Source: an uncultured Clostridia bacterium (GTDB lineage Bacteria; Bacillota; Clostridia; Oscillospirales; CAG-272). Taken from it: 53,293 nt of DNA. A program made the position numbers and the translations under genes. The stretch spans positions 1 through 53,293 of the forward strand of contig CALWJX010000010.1 in the NCBI GenBank assembly GCA_944381085.1, read 5' to 3'. The notes under the pieces were generated by a model, which saw only the letters and a list, made by a program, of their open reading frames with translations, did no database searches and was not told the DNA's origin. The stretch's first letter is position 1, and each line of letters begins with the position of its first letter. Shown one piece after another: positions 36,321-46,153 of the stretch.

Positions 36321-37541
36321 ATGATATTTACATATACGGATAAAGGAGTCTGCGCGGCAAAGGGTTTCCGTGCGGCGGGAATACACTGCGGGGTTCGCAA
36401 AAACAAAACGAAAAAGGATCTGTGTCTGATTGTGAGTGACGTTAAATGTTCGGCAGCCGCTCTTTATACTTCCAATCTGGTCAAAGGCGCGCCTATTACG
36501 GTGACAAAGCAGAATCTTTCCGACGGTAAAGCGCAGGCAATAATAGTCAATTCCGGAAACGCCAATACCTGCAACTCGGACGGAATAGAAGTGGCGCGGC
36601 AGATGTGCGCGCTGGTTGAAAAGTATACCGGAATACCGGCGTCGGACGTGGTGGTCGCTTCCACGGGTGTGATAGGTCAGAAGCTTTCGATTGAACCTAT
36701 CAGAAACGGAATGCAGACGCTTGTAGACGGTCTCGGATACAATAACAGCGATGACGCAAACGAAGCGATTATGACAACCGACCTCAAAAAGAAATCGGTG
36801 GCGGTGACATTTACGCTTGACGGAAAAGAATGCCATATCGGAGGCATAGCCAAGGGTTCGGGAATGATACATCCTAATCTTGCCACAATGCTTGTGTTTA
36901 TAACCACCGACGCCGCAATTTCGTCCGAAATGCTTGAAAAAGCGCTGAGAGAGGATGTAAAGGACACGTTCAACATGACCAGCATAGACGGAGATACTTC
37001 AACAAACGATACCTTGTGCGTTCTGGCAAACGGGCTTGCGGGCAACAGAGAGATCATTGTTGAGGGAGAGGATTTTGAAATATTCAAACAGGCTTTGCGC
37101 GCGATTACCGAGAAAATGTGCCGCATGATAGCCGCCGACGGAGAAGGCGCTACCCGTATGATGGAAGTAAGGGTGAGCGGCGCGGCGGACGAGGACAGCG
37201 CGAGAAAAATTGCCAAAAGCATTGCCTGCAGTTCGCTTGTGAAAACGGCTGTCTTCGGAGCGGACGCCAATTGGGGGCGTGTGCTCTGCGCGCTGGGATA
37301 CAGCGGGGCGCAGGTTGATGTAGGTGCGGTCGGGGTTGATTTCATCTCCGAAAAAGGAGAGATTGCCGTTTGCCGCGACGGAAGCGGAGTGGAATTCTCT
37401 GAGGAAAAGGCAAAGGAAATTTTGCTTGAGGACTCAATCATTATAAACGTTACGCTCAAAGACGGCAGCGCGAGCGCCAAAGCGTTCGGGTGCGATTTGA
37501 CTTATGATTACGTTAAAATCAACGGCGACTACAGAACATGA
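36321..37541 (+). CDS. argJ: Bifunctional glutamate N-acetyltransferase / ornithine acetyltransferase
   Basis: 406 residues. The self-cleavage and nucleophile site lies in the KGSGMIHPNLATMLVFITTDA segment, where the Thr after LA begins the beta chain. ArgJ transfers the acetyl group from acetylornithine to glutamate, so the cycle recycles acetate; the presence of argJ and no argE agrees with a cyclic pathway. GGGAGAAA precedes ATG 36321. The 113-base gap after argC holds a repeat copy. Confidence 0.94.
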   Translation: MIFTYTDKGVCAAKGFRAAGIHCGVRKNKTKKDLCLIVSDVKCSAAALYTSNLVKGAPITVTKQNLSDGKAQAIIVNSGNANTCNSDGIEVARQMCALVEKYTGIPASDVVVASTGVIGQKLSIEPIRNGMQTLVDGLGYNNSDDANEAIMTTDLKKKSVAVTFTLDGKECHIGGIAKGSGMIHPNLATMLVFITTDAAISSEMLEKALREDVKDTFNMTSIDGDTSTNDTLCVLANGLAGNREIIVEGEDFEIFKQALRAITEKMCRMIAADGEGATRMMEVRVSGAADEDSARKIAKSIACSSLVKTAVFGADANWGRVLCALGYSGAQVDVGAVGVDFISEKGEIAVCRDGSGVEFSEEKAKEILLEDSIIINVTLKDGSASAKAFGCDLTYDYVKINGDYRT

Positions 37542-37722
37542 GCGTTATTTTACTTGTCGGCAAACCGAAATATTGAGTTTAAAAGTGTTCATAAATTTTT
37601 TCTGTGGGGGATTTGTATCTCCCCGCTGAAAAAATGAAGCGGCGCCCGCCATAGAGGCGGTGAATATATTAATTGATTATAATACTTATATGTGTATACA
37701 TGCGGGAAAGGTCAATTTGCCT

Positions 37723-38574
37723 ATGGAGATAAATTATGAGGACAGGGCATTGGTGCTCAGCGAGGCTTTGCCTTACATAAAGAAATATTACGGCAAAATC
37801 GTCGTGATAAAATACGGCGGAAACGCCATGATAAACAACGAGCTTAAAGAACATGTGATGGAAGACATTGTTCTGTTGCGCCAGATAGGGATAAATGTCG
37901 TGCTCGTACACGGCGGAGGACCCGAGATAAGCGACACGCTCAAAAAAATGAATATTGAGTCTAAGTTCGTCAACGGTCTCAGGCAGACCGACCGGGAAAC
38001 CGTCGGAGTTGTTCAGATGGTGCTTGCGGGCAAGGTAAACAAGGACCTTGTAAATCTTATACAGAACAAAGGCGGCAGGGCAATCGGACTGTCCGGAATA
38101 GACGGGCATATGATAGAAGCGGAAATGATGAACCGGGAATTGGGATACGTAGGAGAGATAACAAACATAAACCCGCAGCCTATTCTCGATCTTTTGGACG
38201 ACGGATATATTCCCGTTATCTCGACCGTAGGCTGCGACAGTAAGGGAAATGTGTACAATATAAACGCCGACACCGCCGCGTCCAAAATCGCGGGCACGCT
38301 TAAGGCGTACACCATGATTTCCATGACCGATATCAAGGGTCTTTTGCGCGATGTTGACGACCCGTCCTCTCTTATACCCGAGCTTTCGGTTTCCGAGGTG
38401 CCTGAGCTTATCAAGGATGGGGTGATAAGCGGCGGGATGATACCCAAGATAGGCTGCTGCGTCGAGGCGATTCGCAGAGGCGTCAATCAGGTGGCGATTA
38501 TCGACGGAAGAATACCGCATTCCATACTTATAGAGATGCTTTCCGACGCCGGAATCGGAACATTGTTTCATTAA
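37723..38574 (+). CDS. argB: Acetylglutamate kinase
   Basis: 283 residues from ATG 37723; GGAAAGG lies 11-12 bases upstream, and homologues begin a few residues before the EALPYIKKYYGK segment. An in-frame GTG at 37660 and ATG 37690 are poorer. Amino-acid kinase fold: VIKYGGNAM, VLVHGGGPEIS and NADTAASKIAGTL are the ATP and substrate motifs. Phosphorylates N-acetylglutamate and is the usual point of arginine feedback; the longer N-terminal helix of arginine-sensitive forms is short here. The 180-base gap before it holds a GGGGGAT/ATCTCCCC hairpin. Confidence 0.93.
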   Translation: MEINYEDRALVLSEALPYIKKYYGKIVVIKYGGNAMINNELKEHVMEDIVLLRQIGINVVLVHGGGPEISDTLKKMNIESKFVNGLRQTDRETVGVVQMVLAGKVNKDLVNLIQNKGGRAIGLSGIDGHMIEAEMMNRELGYVGEITNINPQPILDLLDDGYIPVISTVGCDSKGNVYNINADTAASKIAGTLKAYTMISMTDIKGLLRDVDDPSSLIPELSVSEVPELIKDGVISGGMIPKIGCCVEAIRRGVNQVAIIDGRIPHSILIEMLSDAGIGTLFH

Positions 38575-38619
38575 AAGTAAGTAAGAAAATTTCCGTGTGG
38601 ATTTAATGAAAGGAACAGT

Positions 38620-39768
38620 ATGTCAGACATCAGACAAACAGACAGGGAATATATTGCCAATACATATAACCGCTTTGATATAGAAATAGAAAGCATTGAA
38701 AACGGATATGCCTCCGCCGACGGAAAAGAATTCATAGACTTCGGCTCAGGCATAGGGGTAAATATCTTCGGAGCGGGAGATAAGGAATGGATAGACGCGG
38801 TATGCCGACAGGCGTCAATTCTCCCTCATTCCTCAAATTTGTACTACACCAGACCGTGCGCCGAGCTTGCCAAGCTTTTATGCGAGAAAACCGGTATGAA
38901 AAAGGTTTTTTTCGGCAATTCGGGAGCCGAGGCAAACGAATGCGCGATAAAGTGCGCGCGCAAATACAGCTATGACAAATACGGTGAGGGCAGAAAAACA
39001 ATAATTACGCTGGAAAATTCTTTTCACGGTCGTACCCTGCTTACCCTGAGCGCGACAGGTCAGGAGGTTTTTCACCGTTATTTCGGACCGTTTGTCGAAG
39101 GCTTCAGATATGTTCCCGCTAATGATATCGACGCGCTCAAGGCCGCGTTGACGGACGACGTATGCGCTTTTATGTTTGAATGTGTCCAGGGAGAGGGCGG
39201 AGTAAACGCCCTTGAGAAGGATTATCTTGCCGAGGCGCAAAAATTGTGCGGGGAAAAAGATATTCTCATGATAGTGGATGAGGTCCAGACCGGGAACGGA
39301 CGCACGGGGACATTGTATTCGTATATGCAGTATGATCTTTCCCCCGATATCGTGAGCACGGCAAAAGGATTGGGAGGCGGTCTTCCCATAGGCGCCTGTC
39401 TCATGGGAGAAAAAGTCAGGGACACTCTGAACGCGGGAAGTCACGGTTCCACTTTCGGCGGAAACCCCATTTGCTGCGCGGGAGCGCTTTCGGTTCTTTC
39501 AAGACTTGACGAAGAGTTTCTCGGCGATGTGAGGGAGCGCGCCGACTATTTGTGGACAAAGCTTTCCGAGCTTAAAAATATAAAGAGCATTTCTGGGCTT
39601 GGATTTATGATAGGGCTGGAGGTTGAAGATTCCAAGAGCTTTATTTCGAACTGCGAAAGGATGGGTCTGCTTGTGCTTTCTGCAAAGGGCAAGGTACGTC
39701 TGCTCCCTCCGATAAATGTTTCGAGAGAAACTATCGATAAAGCCGTGCGGATTTTGTCTGAAGCATAA
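38620..39768 (+). CDS. argD: Acetylornithine aminotransferase
   Basis: 382 residues, PLP-dependent class III aminotransferase. Motifs: FGNSGAEANECAIKCARKY, the ENSFHGRT pyridoxal contact, IVDEVQTGNGRTG and STAKGLGGGLPIGA with the Schiff-base Lys in STAK. Converts N-acetylglutamate semialdehyde to N-acetylornithine; may also serve in lysine synthesis. GAAAGGAA precedes the ATG. Confidence 0.94.
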   Translation: MSDIRQTDREYIANTYNRFDIEIESIENGYASADGKEFIDFGSGIGVNIFGAGDKEWIDAVCRQASILPHSSNLYYTRPCAELAKLLCEKTGMKKVFFGNSGAEANECAIKCARKYSYDKYGEGRKTIITLENSFHGRTLLTLSATGQEVFHRYFGPFVEGFRYVPANDIDALKAALTDDVCAFMFECVQGEGGVNALEKDYLAEAQKLCGEKDILMIVDEVQTGNGRTGTLYSYMQYDLSPDIVSTAKGLGGGLPIGACLMGEKVRDTLNAGSHGSTFGGNPICCAGALSVLSRLDEEFLGDVRERADYLWTKLSELKNIKSISGLGFMIGLEVEDSKSFISNCERMGLLVLSAKGKVRLLPPINVSRETIDKAVRILSEA

Positions 39769-39896
39769 ATTAGGAAGGCACAAAGCAATTTTTCCGCAAG
39801 CGGTAAATACTATGAGAGATATCCGGTGAAATTATCTTTTCAATTCACGTGTAATTTTTCGCATGAAGAACTTTTTTGCAAATTTCCTTGCAAGCA

Positions 39897-39922
39897 AAAA
39901 TTTTTTTCCGGAAAAAAATTTT
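39897..39922. repeat. Perfect 26 bp palindrome in the argD-argF spacer
   Basis: AAAATTTTTTT-CC-GG-AAAAAAATTTT is self-complementary with no loop. It lies 44 bases before argF. Could be a protein-binding site, a weak terminator arm or simple A/T slippage product. Confidence 0.7.
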
Positions 39923-39965
39923 ATATTTGTCTGAGCCGTCCGCGGCGACATGAGGTATTGATGAT

Positions 39966-40874
39966 ATGACAAATTTTATTTCGCTCGGCAGTTGTACGAA
40001 AGAAGAAATTACCGGCCTTTTGAACAAGGCCGACCAATTGAAATACGAGCTAAAAAACGGAATAGAGCACAAGCTGCTTTCGGGCAAATCTTTGGGGATG
40101 ATATTTTCAAAGTCAAGCACCCGGACAAGAGTTTCCTTTGAGGTCGGGATGTATCAGCTTGGCGGAAACGCGATGTTTCTTCCCTCAGCCGAACTGCAGC
40201 TGGGCAGAGGAGAGCCTGTTAAGGATACGGCGCGCGTGCTTTCACGCTATCTTGACGCCATTATGATACGAACATATAAACATTCCGAGATTGAAGAGTT
40301 GGCAAGGTATGCCACGGTTCCGGTCATCAACGGTCTGTCCGACTTTGCTCACCCCTGTCAGGCATTGGGGGATCTTATGACCATACGCGAATACAAGACA
40401 AGCTTTAAATCGCTGAAAGTATGCTTTATAGGAGACGGTAACAATGTCGCCAATTCCCTGCTTGCGGGATGCATGAAAATGGGTATTGCGGTTTCAATCG
40501 CGTGCCCGAAAGGACATGAACCGCTTAAGTCGGTTATGGAAACGGGAAAAGAAACAGGTCTGCTTGAGGTGACAAACGACCCTGTGCTTGCCGCGAAAGA
40601 GGCGGACGTCGTGTATACAGATGTGTGGTACAGTATGGGGGACGAGAAATCGGCGGACGCAAGACGTGTGGAATTTAAAAATTTTCAGGTCAACGACTCA
40701 CTGCTTTCCGTTGCCAAGCCGGACGCCATTGTACTTCACTGTCTGCCGGCGCACAGAGGGGAAGAGATAACCGACGAAGTGCTTGAGGCCCATTCCGAGG
40801 AAATTTTCAATCAGACCGAAAACCGGCTTCACGCGCAAAAAGCCGTGCTCGCGACCCTTATGTTAAATCACTGA
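39966..40874 (+). CDS. argF: Ornithine carbamoyltransferase, anabolic copy
   Basis: 302 residues, the normal biosynthetic length. STRTRVSFEVGMYQLGGNA, DFAHPCQALGDLMTIREY and LHCLPAHRGEEI give the carbamoyl-phosphate, His-Pro and ornithine motifs. Makes citrulline in arginine synthesis. The gene sits between argD and carA in the operon, unlike the ArcB-like copy at 31207-32196. The ribosome binding site is GAGG at 39952-39955, about 10 bases before ATG 39966. Confidence 0.95.
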   Translation: MTNFISLGSCTKEEITGLLNKADQLKYELKNGIEHKLLSGKSLGMIFSKSSTRTRVSFEVGMYQLGGNAMFLPSAELQLGRGEPVKDTARVLSRYLDAIMIRTYKHSEIEELARYATVPVINGLSDFAHPCQALGDLMTIREYKTSFKSLKVCFIGDGNNVANSLLAGCMKMGIAVSIACPKGHEPLKSVMETGKETGLLEVTNDPVLAAKEADVVYTDVWYSMGDEKSADARRVEFKNFQVNDSLLSVAKPDAIVLHCLPAHRGEEITDEVLEAHSEEIFNQTENRLHAQKAVLATLMLNH

Positions 40875-40986
40875 AAAATTCGCATATTTTACCGCGGGCA
40901 GATGACGGAGTAAAAACTTAATGCGTATTTAAATAAATCAAAATAAAAAGGCGGGACTCTTTTGGGCTCCCGGAAAGGTAATGCTT

Positions 40987-42099
40987 ATGAAAAAGGCCTA
41001 CATTATTCTGCAAAACGGGCGGGTATTTGAAGGAAAATCATTCGGCGCGGAAGGCCGTGTGGTTGGTGAGATCGTATTCGCAACGGGAATGACCGGATAT
41101 CTTGAGGCGCTCACCGACCCAAGCTATTACGGGCAGATCCTCGTTCAGACTTTTCCGCTTGTGGGAAACTACGGAGTAATACCCGAAGATTTTGAGTCGG
41201 AAGAGATTCATGTCAATGCCTACATTGTGAGAGAGCAGTGTGAATTTCCCTCCAATTACCGCTGTCAGGGGACGCTGGACGCATGGCTTAAGAAGAACAG
41301 CATTGTCGGCGTTTATGATGTTGATACAAGGGCGCTTACCGAAATTATTAGGGAATACGGCGTGATGAACGCAATAATCACGGATTCACTTCCCGAACCG
41401 CTTGTGCCCGACGAGGTTCTTACATATTCCGTCAGAAACGCGGTCATGAGCGTTACGTCAAAAGAAAAAGAGCTGTGTCCCGCCGAAAACCGGGATGAAG
41501 CTTTATATAACATTGCTTTGTATGACTTCGGAACAAAGCGGAATATTATCCGTTCTCTTCAGAAAAGAAACTGCAACGTAACAATTCTTCCGGCAAATAC
41601 GCCCGCGTCCGAAGTTCTGGAGGGCGGATATGACGGAGTAATGCTTTCGAACGGACCCGGAGACCCAAAGGAAAATGTTGAAATCGTGCTTGAGCTGAGA
41701 AAGCTTATCGGCAAAATTCCGATTTTCGGGATTTGTCTGGGACATCAGCTTTTGGCGCTTGCGGCGGGCGCCGTTACCACCAAACTGAAATACGGACACA
41801 GAGGCGCAAACCAGCCTGTCAAGGACCTTAAAACCGGAAGGATTTATATTACAAGCCAGAATCACGGCTATGCGGTAGACGCCTCCACATTGCCGGACTT
41901 TGCTTCGCTGAGGTTTGTAAATGTAAACGACGGTACGGTGGAGGGAATTGATTACGCGGGGAAATACGCATACACCGCTCAGTTTCACCCCGAAGCCTGC
42001 GCCGGACCCAAGGACAGCGACTATATGTTTGATGAGTTTATGTCGCTGATAGATGAATTTAAAAACAAAGACCGGAATTACGCAAAGGAGGTAAACTGA
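40987..42099 (+). CDS. carA: Carbamoyl-phosphate synthase small subunit
   Basis: 370 residues from ATG 40987 (GGAAAGG 8 bases upstream; ATG 40981 is too near it). Class I glutamine amidotransferase: catalytic Cys in FGICLGHQLLALA and His/Glu in FHPEACAGP. It supplies ammonia from glutamine to the large subunit, giving carbamoyl phosphate for arginine and pyrimidines. The stop is one base before the carB start, and carB has its own AAAGGAGG, so the two are co-translated in step. Confidence 0.96.
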   Translation: MKKAYIILQNGRVFEGKSFGAEGRVVGEIVFATGMTGYLEALTDPSYYGQILVQTFPLVGNYGVIPEDFESEEIHVNAYIVREQCEFPSNYRCQGTLDAWLKKNSIVGVYDVDTRALTEIIREYGVMNAIITDSLPEPLVPDEVLTYSVRNAVMSVTSKEKELCPAENRDEALYNIALYDFGTKRNIIRSLQKRNCNVTILPANTPASEVLEGGYDGVMLSNGPGDPKENVEIVLELRKLIGKIPIFGICLGHQLLALAAGAVTTKLKYGHRGANQPVKDLKTGRIYITSQNHGYAVDASTLPDFASLRFVNVNDGTVEGIDYAGKYAYTAQFHPEACAGPKDSDYMFDEFMSLIDEFKNKDRNYAKEVN

Positions 42100-42100
42100 T

Positions 42101-45100
42101 ATGCCGTTGGACAGTTCAATAAAAAAGGTGCTTGTCATCGGTTCGGGTCCCATCGTTATCGGACAGGCGGCGGAGTTTGATTACGCCGGCGCGCAGGCGT
42201 GCAGGATCCTTCGCAGCAAAAAAATCAATACCGTTTTGCTTAATTCAAATCCCGCCACGATAATGACCGACCGCGCTTTGGCGGACGAGATATATCTTGA
42301 GCCCCTGACGCTTGCCACGGTCAAAAGAATCATTCTTAAAGAAAAACCGGACAGTATCCTTGCCACTCTGGGAGGACAGACCGGACTTACGCTTGCGATG
42401 CAGCTTTATAAAGAGGGCTGGCTTGAAAAACACAATGTCCGACTGCTCGGAACCGACGCGGAGGCAATTATAAAAGCGGAGGACAGAGAGCTTTTCAAGG
42501 AGACCATGATAAAGATAGGTCAGCCTCTGGTGCCGTCGGATATCGCCACAACACTTGAAGAAGCCAAAAAAATTGCTTTGCGGATAGGTTATCCCGTGAT
42601 TATACGCCCGGCGTTCACTCTCGGCGGATTCGGAGGAGGAGTCGCTTACAACGAAGAAGAGATGAACGAGGTGGCGGCAAACGGGCTTGAGCAGTCGCCG
42701 ATTACCCAGATACTTGTAGAAAAGTATATTTACGGCTGGAAAGAAATAGAGTTTGAGGTCATGCGCGACCATGCGGGTAATAAGATCGCGGTATGCTCAA
42801 TGGAAAATTTTGACCCGGTAGGTGTACACACGGGGGATTCTATTGTCGTCGCGCCCGCGCTTACGCTTGCCGATAAAGAGTATCAGATGCTCCGGACGGC
42901 GGCGCTTGATATAATCGAGGAGCTCGGAATAGAGGGCGGATGCAACTGTCAGTTCGCGCTTGACCCGGACTCAAGCAATTATTCGGTAATCGAAGTAAAT
43001 CCGCGTGTTTCCCGTTCTTCCGCGCTTGCCTCAAAGGCGACAGGTTATCCTATTGCCAAGGTGTCTGCGCAGATTGCACTGGGATACACTCTTGATGAAA
43101 TAAAGAACGATATAACCGGCAAGACATATGCCTGCTTTGAACCCGCGCTCGACTATGTGGTGCTGAAATTTCCCAAATGGCCGTTTGACAAATTCGCTCA
43201 GTCACAGCGCAGGCTCGGCACACAGATGAAAGCTACCGGCGAGGTAATGGCGATAGCTCCTTCTTTTGAGGAGGCCTTGATGAAAGCGGTAAGAGGCGCG
43301 GAAATAGGGCTTGATACACTGAATGCCAAAAATTCGCTTTTGGGTGACGATCCGAGGGAAGCTCTCAAAAAGACCGACGATATGCGTCTGTTCAGAGTGT
43401 TTGAAGCGCTTAAATTCGGCATATCCGTAGATGAAATATTTGAAATTACCAAAATTGACCGTTTCTTTCTGCATAAGCTGAAAAAGCTTGCCGACTTTGA
43501 AGGCGAAATTTCCGGGCTGTCCGGAACGGTTATGGATGAGGACACATATTTGCGCGCCAAGAGGTACGGATATACCGATAAAGCGCTTAAACGAATTTCA
43601 AAAGCCGGCTTGCCGCCTCACCGCGCAAGCGCCTATAAAATGGTCGATACCTGCGCCGCTGAATTTATGGCGGAGACGCCTTACTTTTACGGTACGCACG
43701 ACGACCCCGCGGACGATGAGGCAAAGCTTTTCCTCAACCATGAAAAGGAGACCGTCGTCGTTTTGGGTTCGGGACCTATACGCATAGGGCAGGGAATAGA
43801 ATTTGACTACAGCTCGGTGCACTGTGTCTGGTCGCTTAAGGATATGGGATATGACGTCGCGATAATCAATAACAATCCCGAAACGGTATCTACCGATTTC
43901 GATATTGCCGACCGGCTTTATTTTGAGCCTTTGACCGAAGAGGATGTTTACGATATTATACAGCTTGAAAAACCTATAGGCGTTGTTGTGGCGTTCGGCG
44001 GACAGACCGCGATAAAGCTCACGGGTTTCCTTGACAGGATGGGAGTTCCGGTGCTCGGTACCTCCGCGGACGGCATTGACCTTGCCGAGGACAGGGCGAG
44101 ATTTGAGGCTTTGCTTGAAGAATGCGGTATTAAACGTCCGTCCGGCGAGGGCGTTATGAGCAAAGAGGAGGCGATACAGACCGCCAACAGGCTGGGATAT
44201 CCCGTTTTGGTGCGACCGTCGTATGTAATCGGCGGGCAGAATATGGTAATAGCGCACGACGATGGCGACGTCTCGAAATATATGGATAAGATACTGTCCA
44301 CCGGCATAGAAAATCCGGTGCTTGTGGACAAATACATGCCGGGAACCGAGCTTGAGGTTGATGTTATCTCCGACGGGGAAGAGGTGCTGATTCCGGGAAT
44401 TATGGAGCATATCGAGCGCGCGGGCATACACAGCGGCGACAGCATTGCCGTTTATCCGCCTTATAATCTGACCGATATAATGCGTCAGAAAATTATTGAC
44501 TGCTCTACTACTTTGGCGCTGAAGCTCGGCACGAAAGGACTTGTCAACATCCAGTACCTTATATATAACAATGAACTTTATGTTATCGAAGTCAATCCCA
44601 GAGCGTCGAGAACAATTCCGTATATCAGTAAGGTTACAAATGTTCCTATGGTAGACCTTGCCTCAAAGGTTATGATCGGTAAAAAGCTTTCCACGCTTGG
44701 CTACGGTACCGGACTTTACAAGGTTCCTCCGTATTACGCGGTAAAGGTTCCGGTGTTTTCATTTGAGAAACTAAACGACGTCAATACACAGCTCGGTCCG
44801 GAGATGAAGTCTACCGGAGAGGTTTTGGGTATAGGCAAAACCCTGAATGAGGCGGTTTTCAAGGGTATTATCGCCGCGGGATTTAAGATAAAAAATCCGG
44901 AAAGCCTTCCCAAGGCGGGAGTGTTTATCTCGGTTGACGAGCATGACTACAACGAAATCGTTGCGATAGCAAAGAAATTTTCAGACCTCGGAATGATAAT
45001 ATATGCCACAAGCGGAACTGCCGCTTCAATTTCAAGACTCGGCATTGACGTTATTACTGTTCCCAACGCCGGAGAGAGTGATGAACTGTTCGGCCTTATG

Positions 45101-46153
45101 GAAAGCGGAAAGATAAGCTACATTATATATACCGGAGCGCTTGTGGACGCGACGATAGAACAGTTTATATATCTGCACAGAAAGGCAATTCAGCTGAATA
45201 TCGCCGTACTGACCGCGCTGGACACCGCAAACGCGCTCGCCGATGTGATAGCGAGCCGTTGGAGCGAGTACAATACCGAGCTTGTCGACCTGAACAATAT
45301 GAGAAAAGAAAGAATGACCCTGAAATTTTTGAAAATGGAGACGCTCGGCAACGACTACATTCTTATTGACAACCGCGAAGGCAATATCCACTGTCCCGAA
45401 TCTCTGGCGCTTCAGCTCTGCAACCGCCATACCGGAATCGGAGCGGACGGACTTTTGCTTGTGGAAAGAAGCTCGCACTGCGATTCCAAAATGAGGATAT
45501 TCAACAGTGACGGAAGCGAGGGAAAACTTGCCGCCAACGCCTTAAGGTGCGTAGCGAAGTATCTGTACGACAACGGAATTGTTGAAGTCACCGATATGAC
45601 CATAGATACCTGGAGCGGACCGAAAGAGGTACATGCCATACTTGCCAACGAGGAAGTGGGCTCTGTAACGGTCGAGGTCGGAAGCTATACCTTCAAACCC
45701 TCCGAGGTACCGGTGAATATAGACGCGGATGAAGTAATAAATTACCCCGTGACAATCAATAATAATGAATACAACATCACCTGTCTTTCTTTGGGAAACC
45801 CTCATACGGTGGTGTTTGTAAACCGTGTTGACGATATTGATGTTGAAAAAGCCGGACCGGAGTTTGAGTTTGCTCCCATATTTCCGGAGAGGACAAATGT
45901 TGAGTTTATACGTGTGGTTAACCGTTCGACTATAAAAATGAGAGTTTGGGAAAGAGGCGCGGGAGAAACTCTCGCCTGCGGCACGGGCGCGTGCGCGGCG
46001 GCAATCGCGGCTGTGAGATGCGGTCTTTGCGATATGAACAAGGATATAACCGTAAAGGCGCGCGGCGGCGACCTTGTGGTCAACGTAGCGCGTGACAATG
46101 TGACGCTCACCGGCAATGCAGTGCTGAGCTTCGAGGGTATGAAAAAAATCTGA
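42101..46153 (+). CDS. carB: Carbamoyl-phosphate synthase large subunit fused to a DapF-like domain
   Basis: 1350 residues; normal CarB is 1060-1080. Residues 1-1068 are complete CarB: two ATP-grasp halves (LVIGSGPIVIGQAAEFDYA and, near 550, VLGSGPIRIGQGIEFDYSS) and an allosteric domain (about 940-1068) ending ELVDLNNMR. It makes carbamoyl phosphate from bicarbonate, ammonia and two ATP. Without any stop codon the frame continues at about 1072 as a diaminopimelate epimerase fold of 279 residues. CTGATATG with AAAGGAGG gives the start. The fused part is described separately. An ATG at 45314 with only a weak ribosome binding site could make that part alone, but the continuous frame argues for a fusion. 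Confidence 0.93.
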   Translation: MPLDSSIKKVLVIGSGPIVIGQAAEFDYAGAQACRILRSKKINTVLLNSNPATIMTDRALADEIYLEPLTLATVKRIILKEKPDSILATLGGQTGLTLAMQLYKEGWLEKHNVRLLGTDAEAIIKAEDRELFKETMIKIGQPLVPSDIATTLEEAKKIALRIGYPVIIRPAFTLGGFGGGVAYNEEEMNEVAANGLEQSPITQILVEKYIYGWKEIEFEVMRDHAGNKIAVCSMENFDPVGVHTGDSIVVAPALTLADKEYQMLRTAALDIIEELGIEGGCNCQFALDPDSSNYSVIEVNPRVSRSSALASKATGYPIAKVSAQIALGYTLDEIKNDITGKTYACFEPALDYVVLKFPKWPFDKFAQSQRRLGTQMKATGEVMAIAPSFEEALMKAVRGAEIGLDTLNAKNSLLGDDPREALKKTDDMRLFRVFEALKFGISVDEIFEITKIDRFFLHKLKKLADFEGEISGLSGTVMDEDTYLRAKRYGYTDKALKRISKAGLPPHRASAYKMVDTCAAEFMAETPYFYGTHDDPADDEAKLFLNHEKETVVVLGSGPIRIGQGIEFDYSSVHCVWSLKDMGYDVAIINNNPETVSTDFDIADRLYFEPLTEEDVYDIIQLEKPIGVVVAFGGQTAIKLTGFLDRMGVPVLGTSADGIDLAEDRARFEALLEECGIKRPSGEGVMSKEEAIQTANRLGYPVLVRPSYVIGGQNMVIAHDDGDVSKYMDKILSTGIENPVLVDKYMPGTELEVDVISDGEEVLIPGIMEHIERAGIHSGDSIAVYPPYNLTDIMRQKIIDCSTTLALKLGTKGLVNIQYLIYNNELYVIEVNPRASRTIPYISKVTNVPMVDLASKVMIGKKLSTLGYGTGLYKVPPYYAVKVPVFSFEKLNDVNTQLGPEMKSTGEVLGIGKTLNEAVFKGIIAAGFKIKNPESLPKAGVFISVDEHDYNEIVAIAKKFSDLGMIIYATSGTAASISRLGIDVITVPNAGESDELFGLMESGKISYIIYTGALVDATIEQFIYLHRKAIQLNIAVLTALDTANALADVIASRWSEYNTELVDLNNMRKERMTLKFLKMETLGNDYILIDNREGNIHCPESLALQLCNRHTGIGADGLLLVERSSHCDSKMRIFNSDGSEGKLAANALRCVAKYLYDNGIVEVTDMTIDTWSGPKEVHAILANEEVGSVTVEVGSYTFKPSEVPVNIDADEVINYPVTINNNEYNITCLSLGNPHTVVFVNRVDDIDVEKAGPEFEFAPIFPERTNVEFIRVVNRSTIKMRVWERGAGETLACGTGACAAAIAAVRCGLCDMNKDITVKARGGDLVVNVARDNVTLTGNAVLSFEGMKKI
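45314..46153 (+). other. DapF-like C-terminal domain of the carB fusion, one catalytic Cys missing
   Basis: Begins MTLKFLKMETLGNDYILIDN, as DapF proteins do. DapF uses two cysteines as a base pair to epimerise LL- to meso-diaminopimelate. The first normally lies in NADGSEAEMCGNGIRC; here the aligned bases read NSDGSEGKLAANALRC, placing Ala1144 at the catalytic Cys. The second, in GETLACGTGAC, is kept (Cys1293), as is SLGNPHTVVF. The domain therefore has a complete-looking fold but half the usual catalytic pair. Confidence 0.8.

Noticed and set aside
37669..38571. 300-residue minus-strand open frame opposite argB
   Set aside because: Composition is that of a shadow frame (Tyr/His/Arg-rich), no start site, and argB on the other strand has clear motifs.
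43598..44445. Long antisense frames within carB
   Set aside because: Both overlap conserved ATP-grasp coding sequence and show no family pattern.
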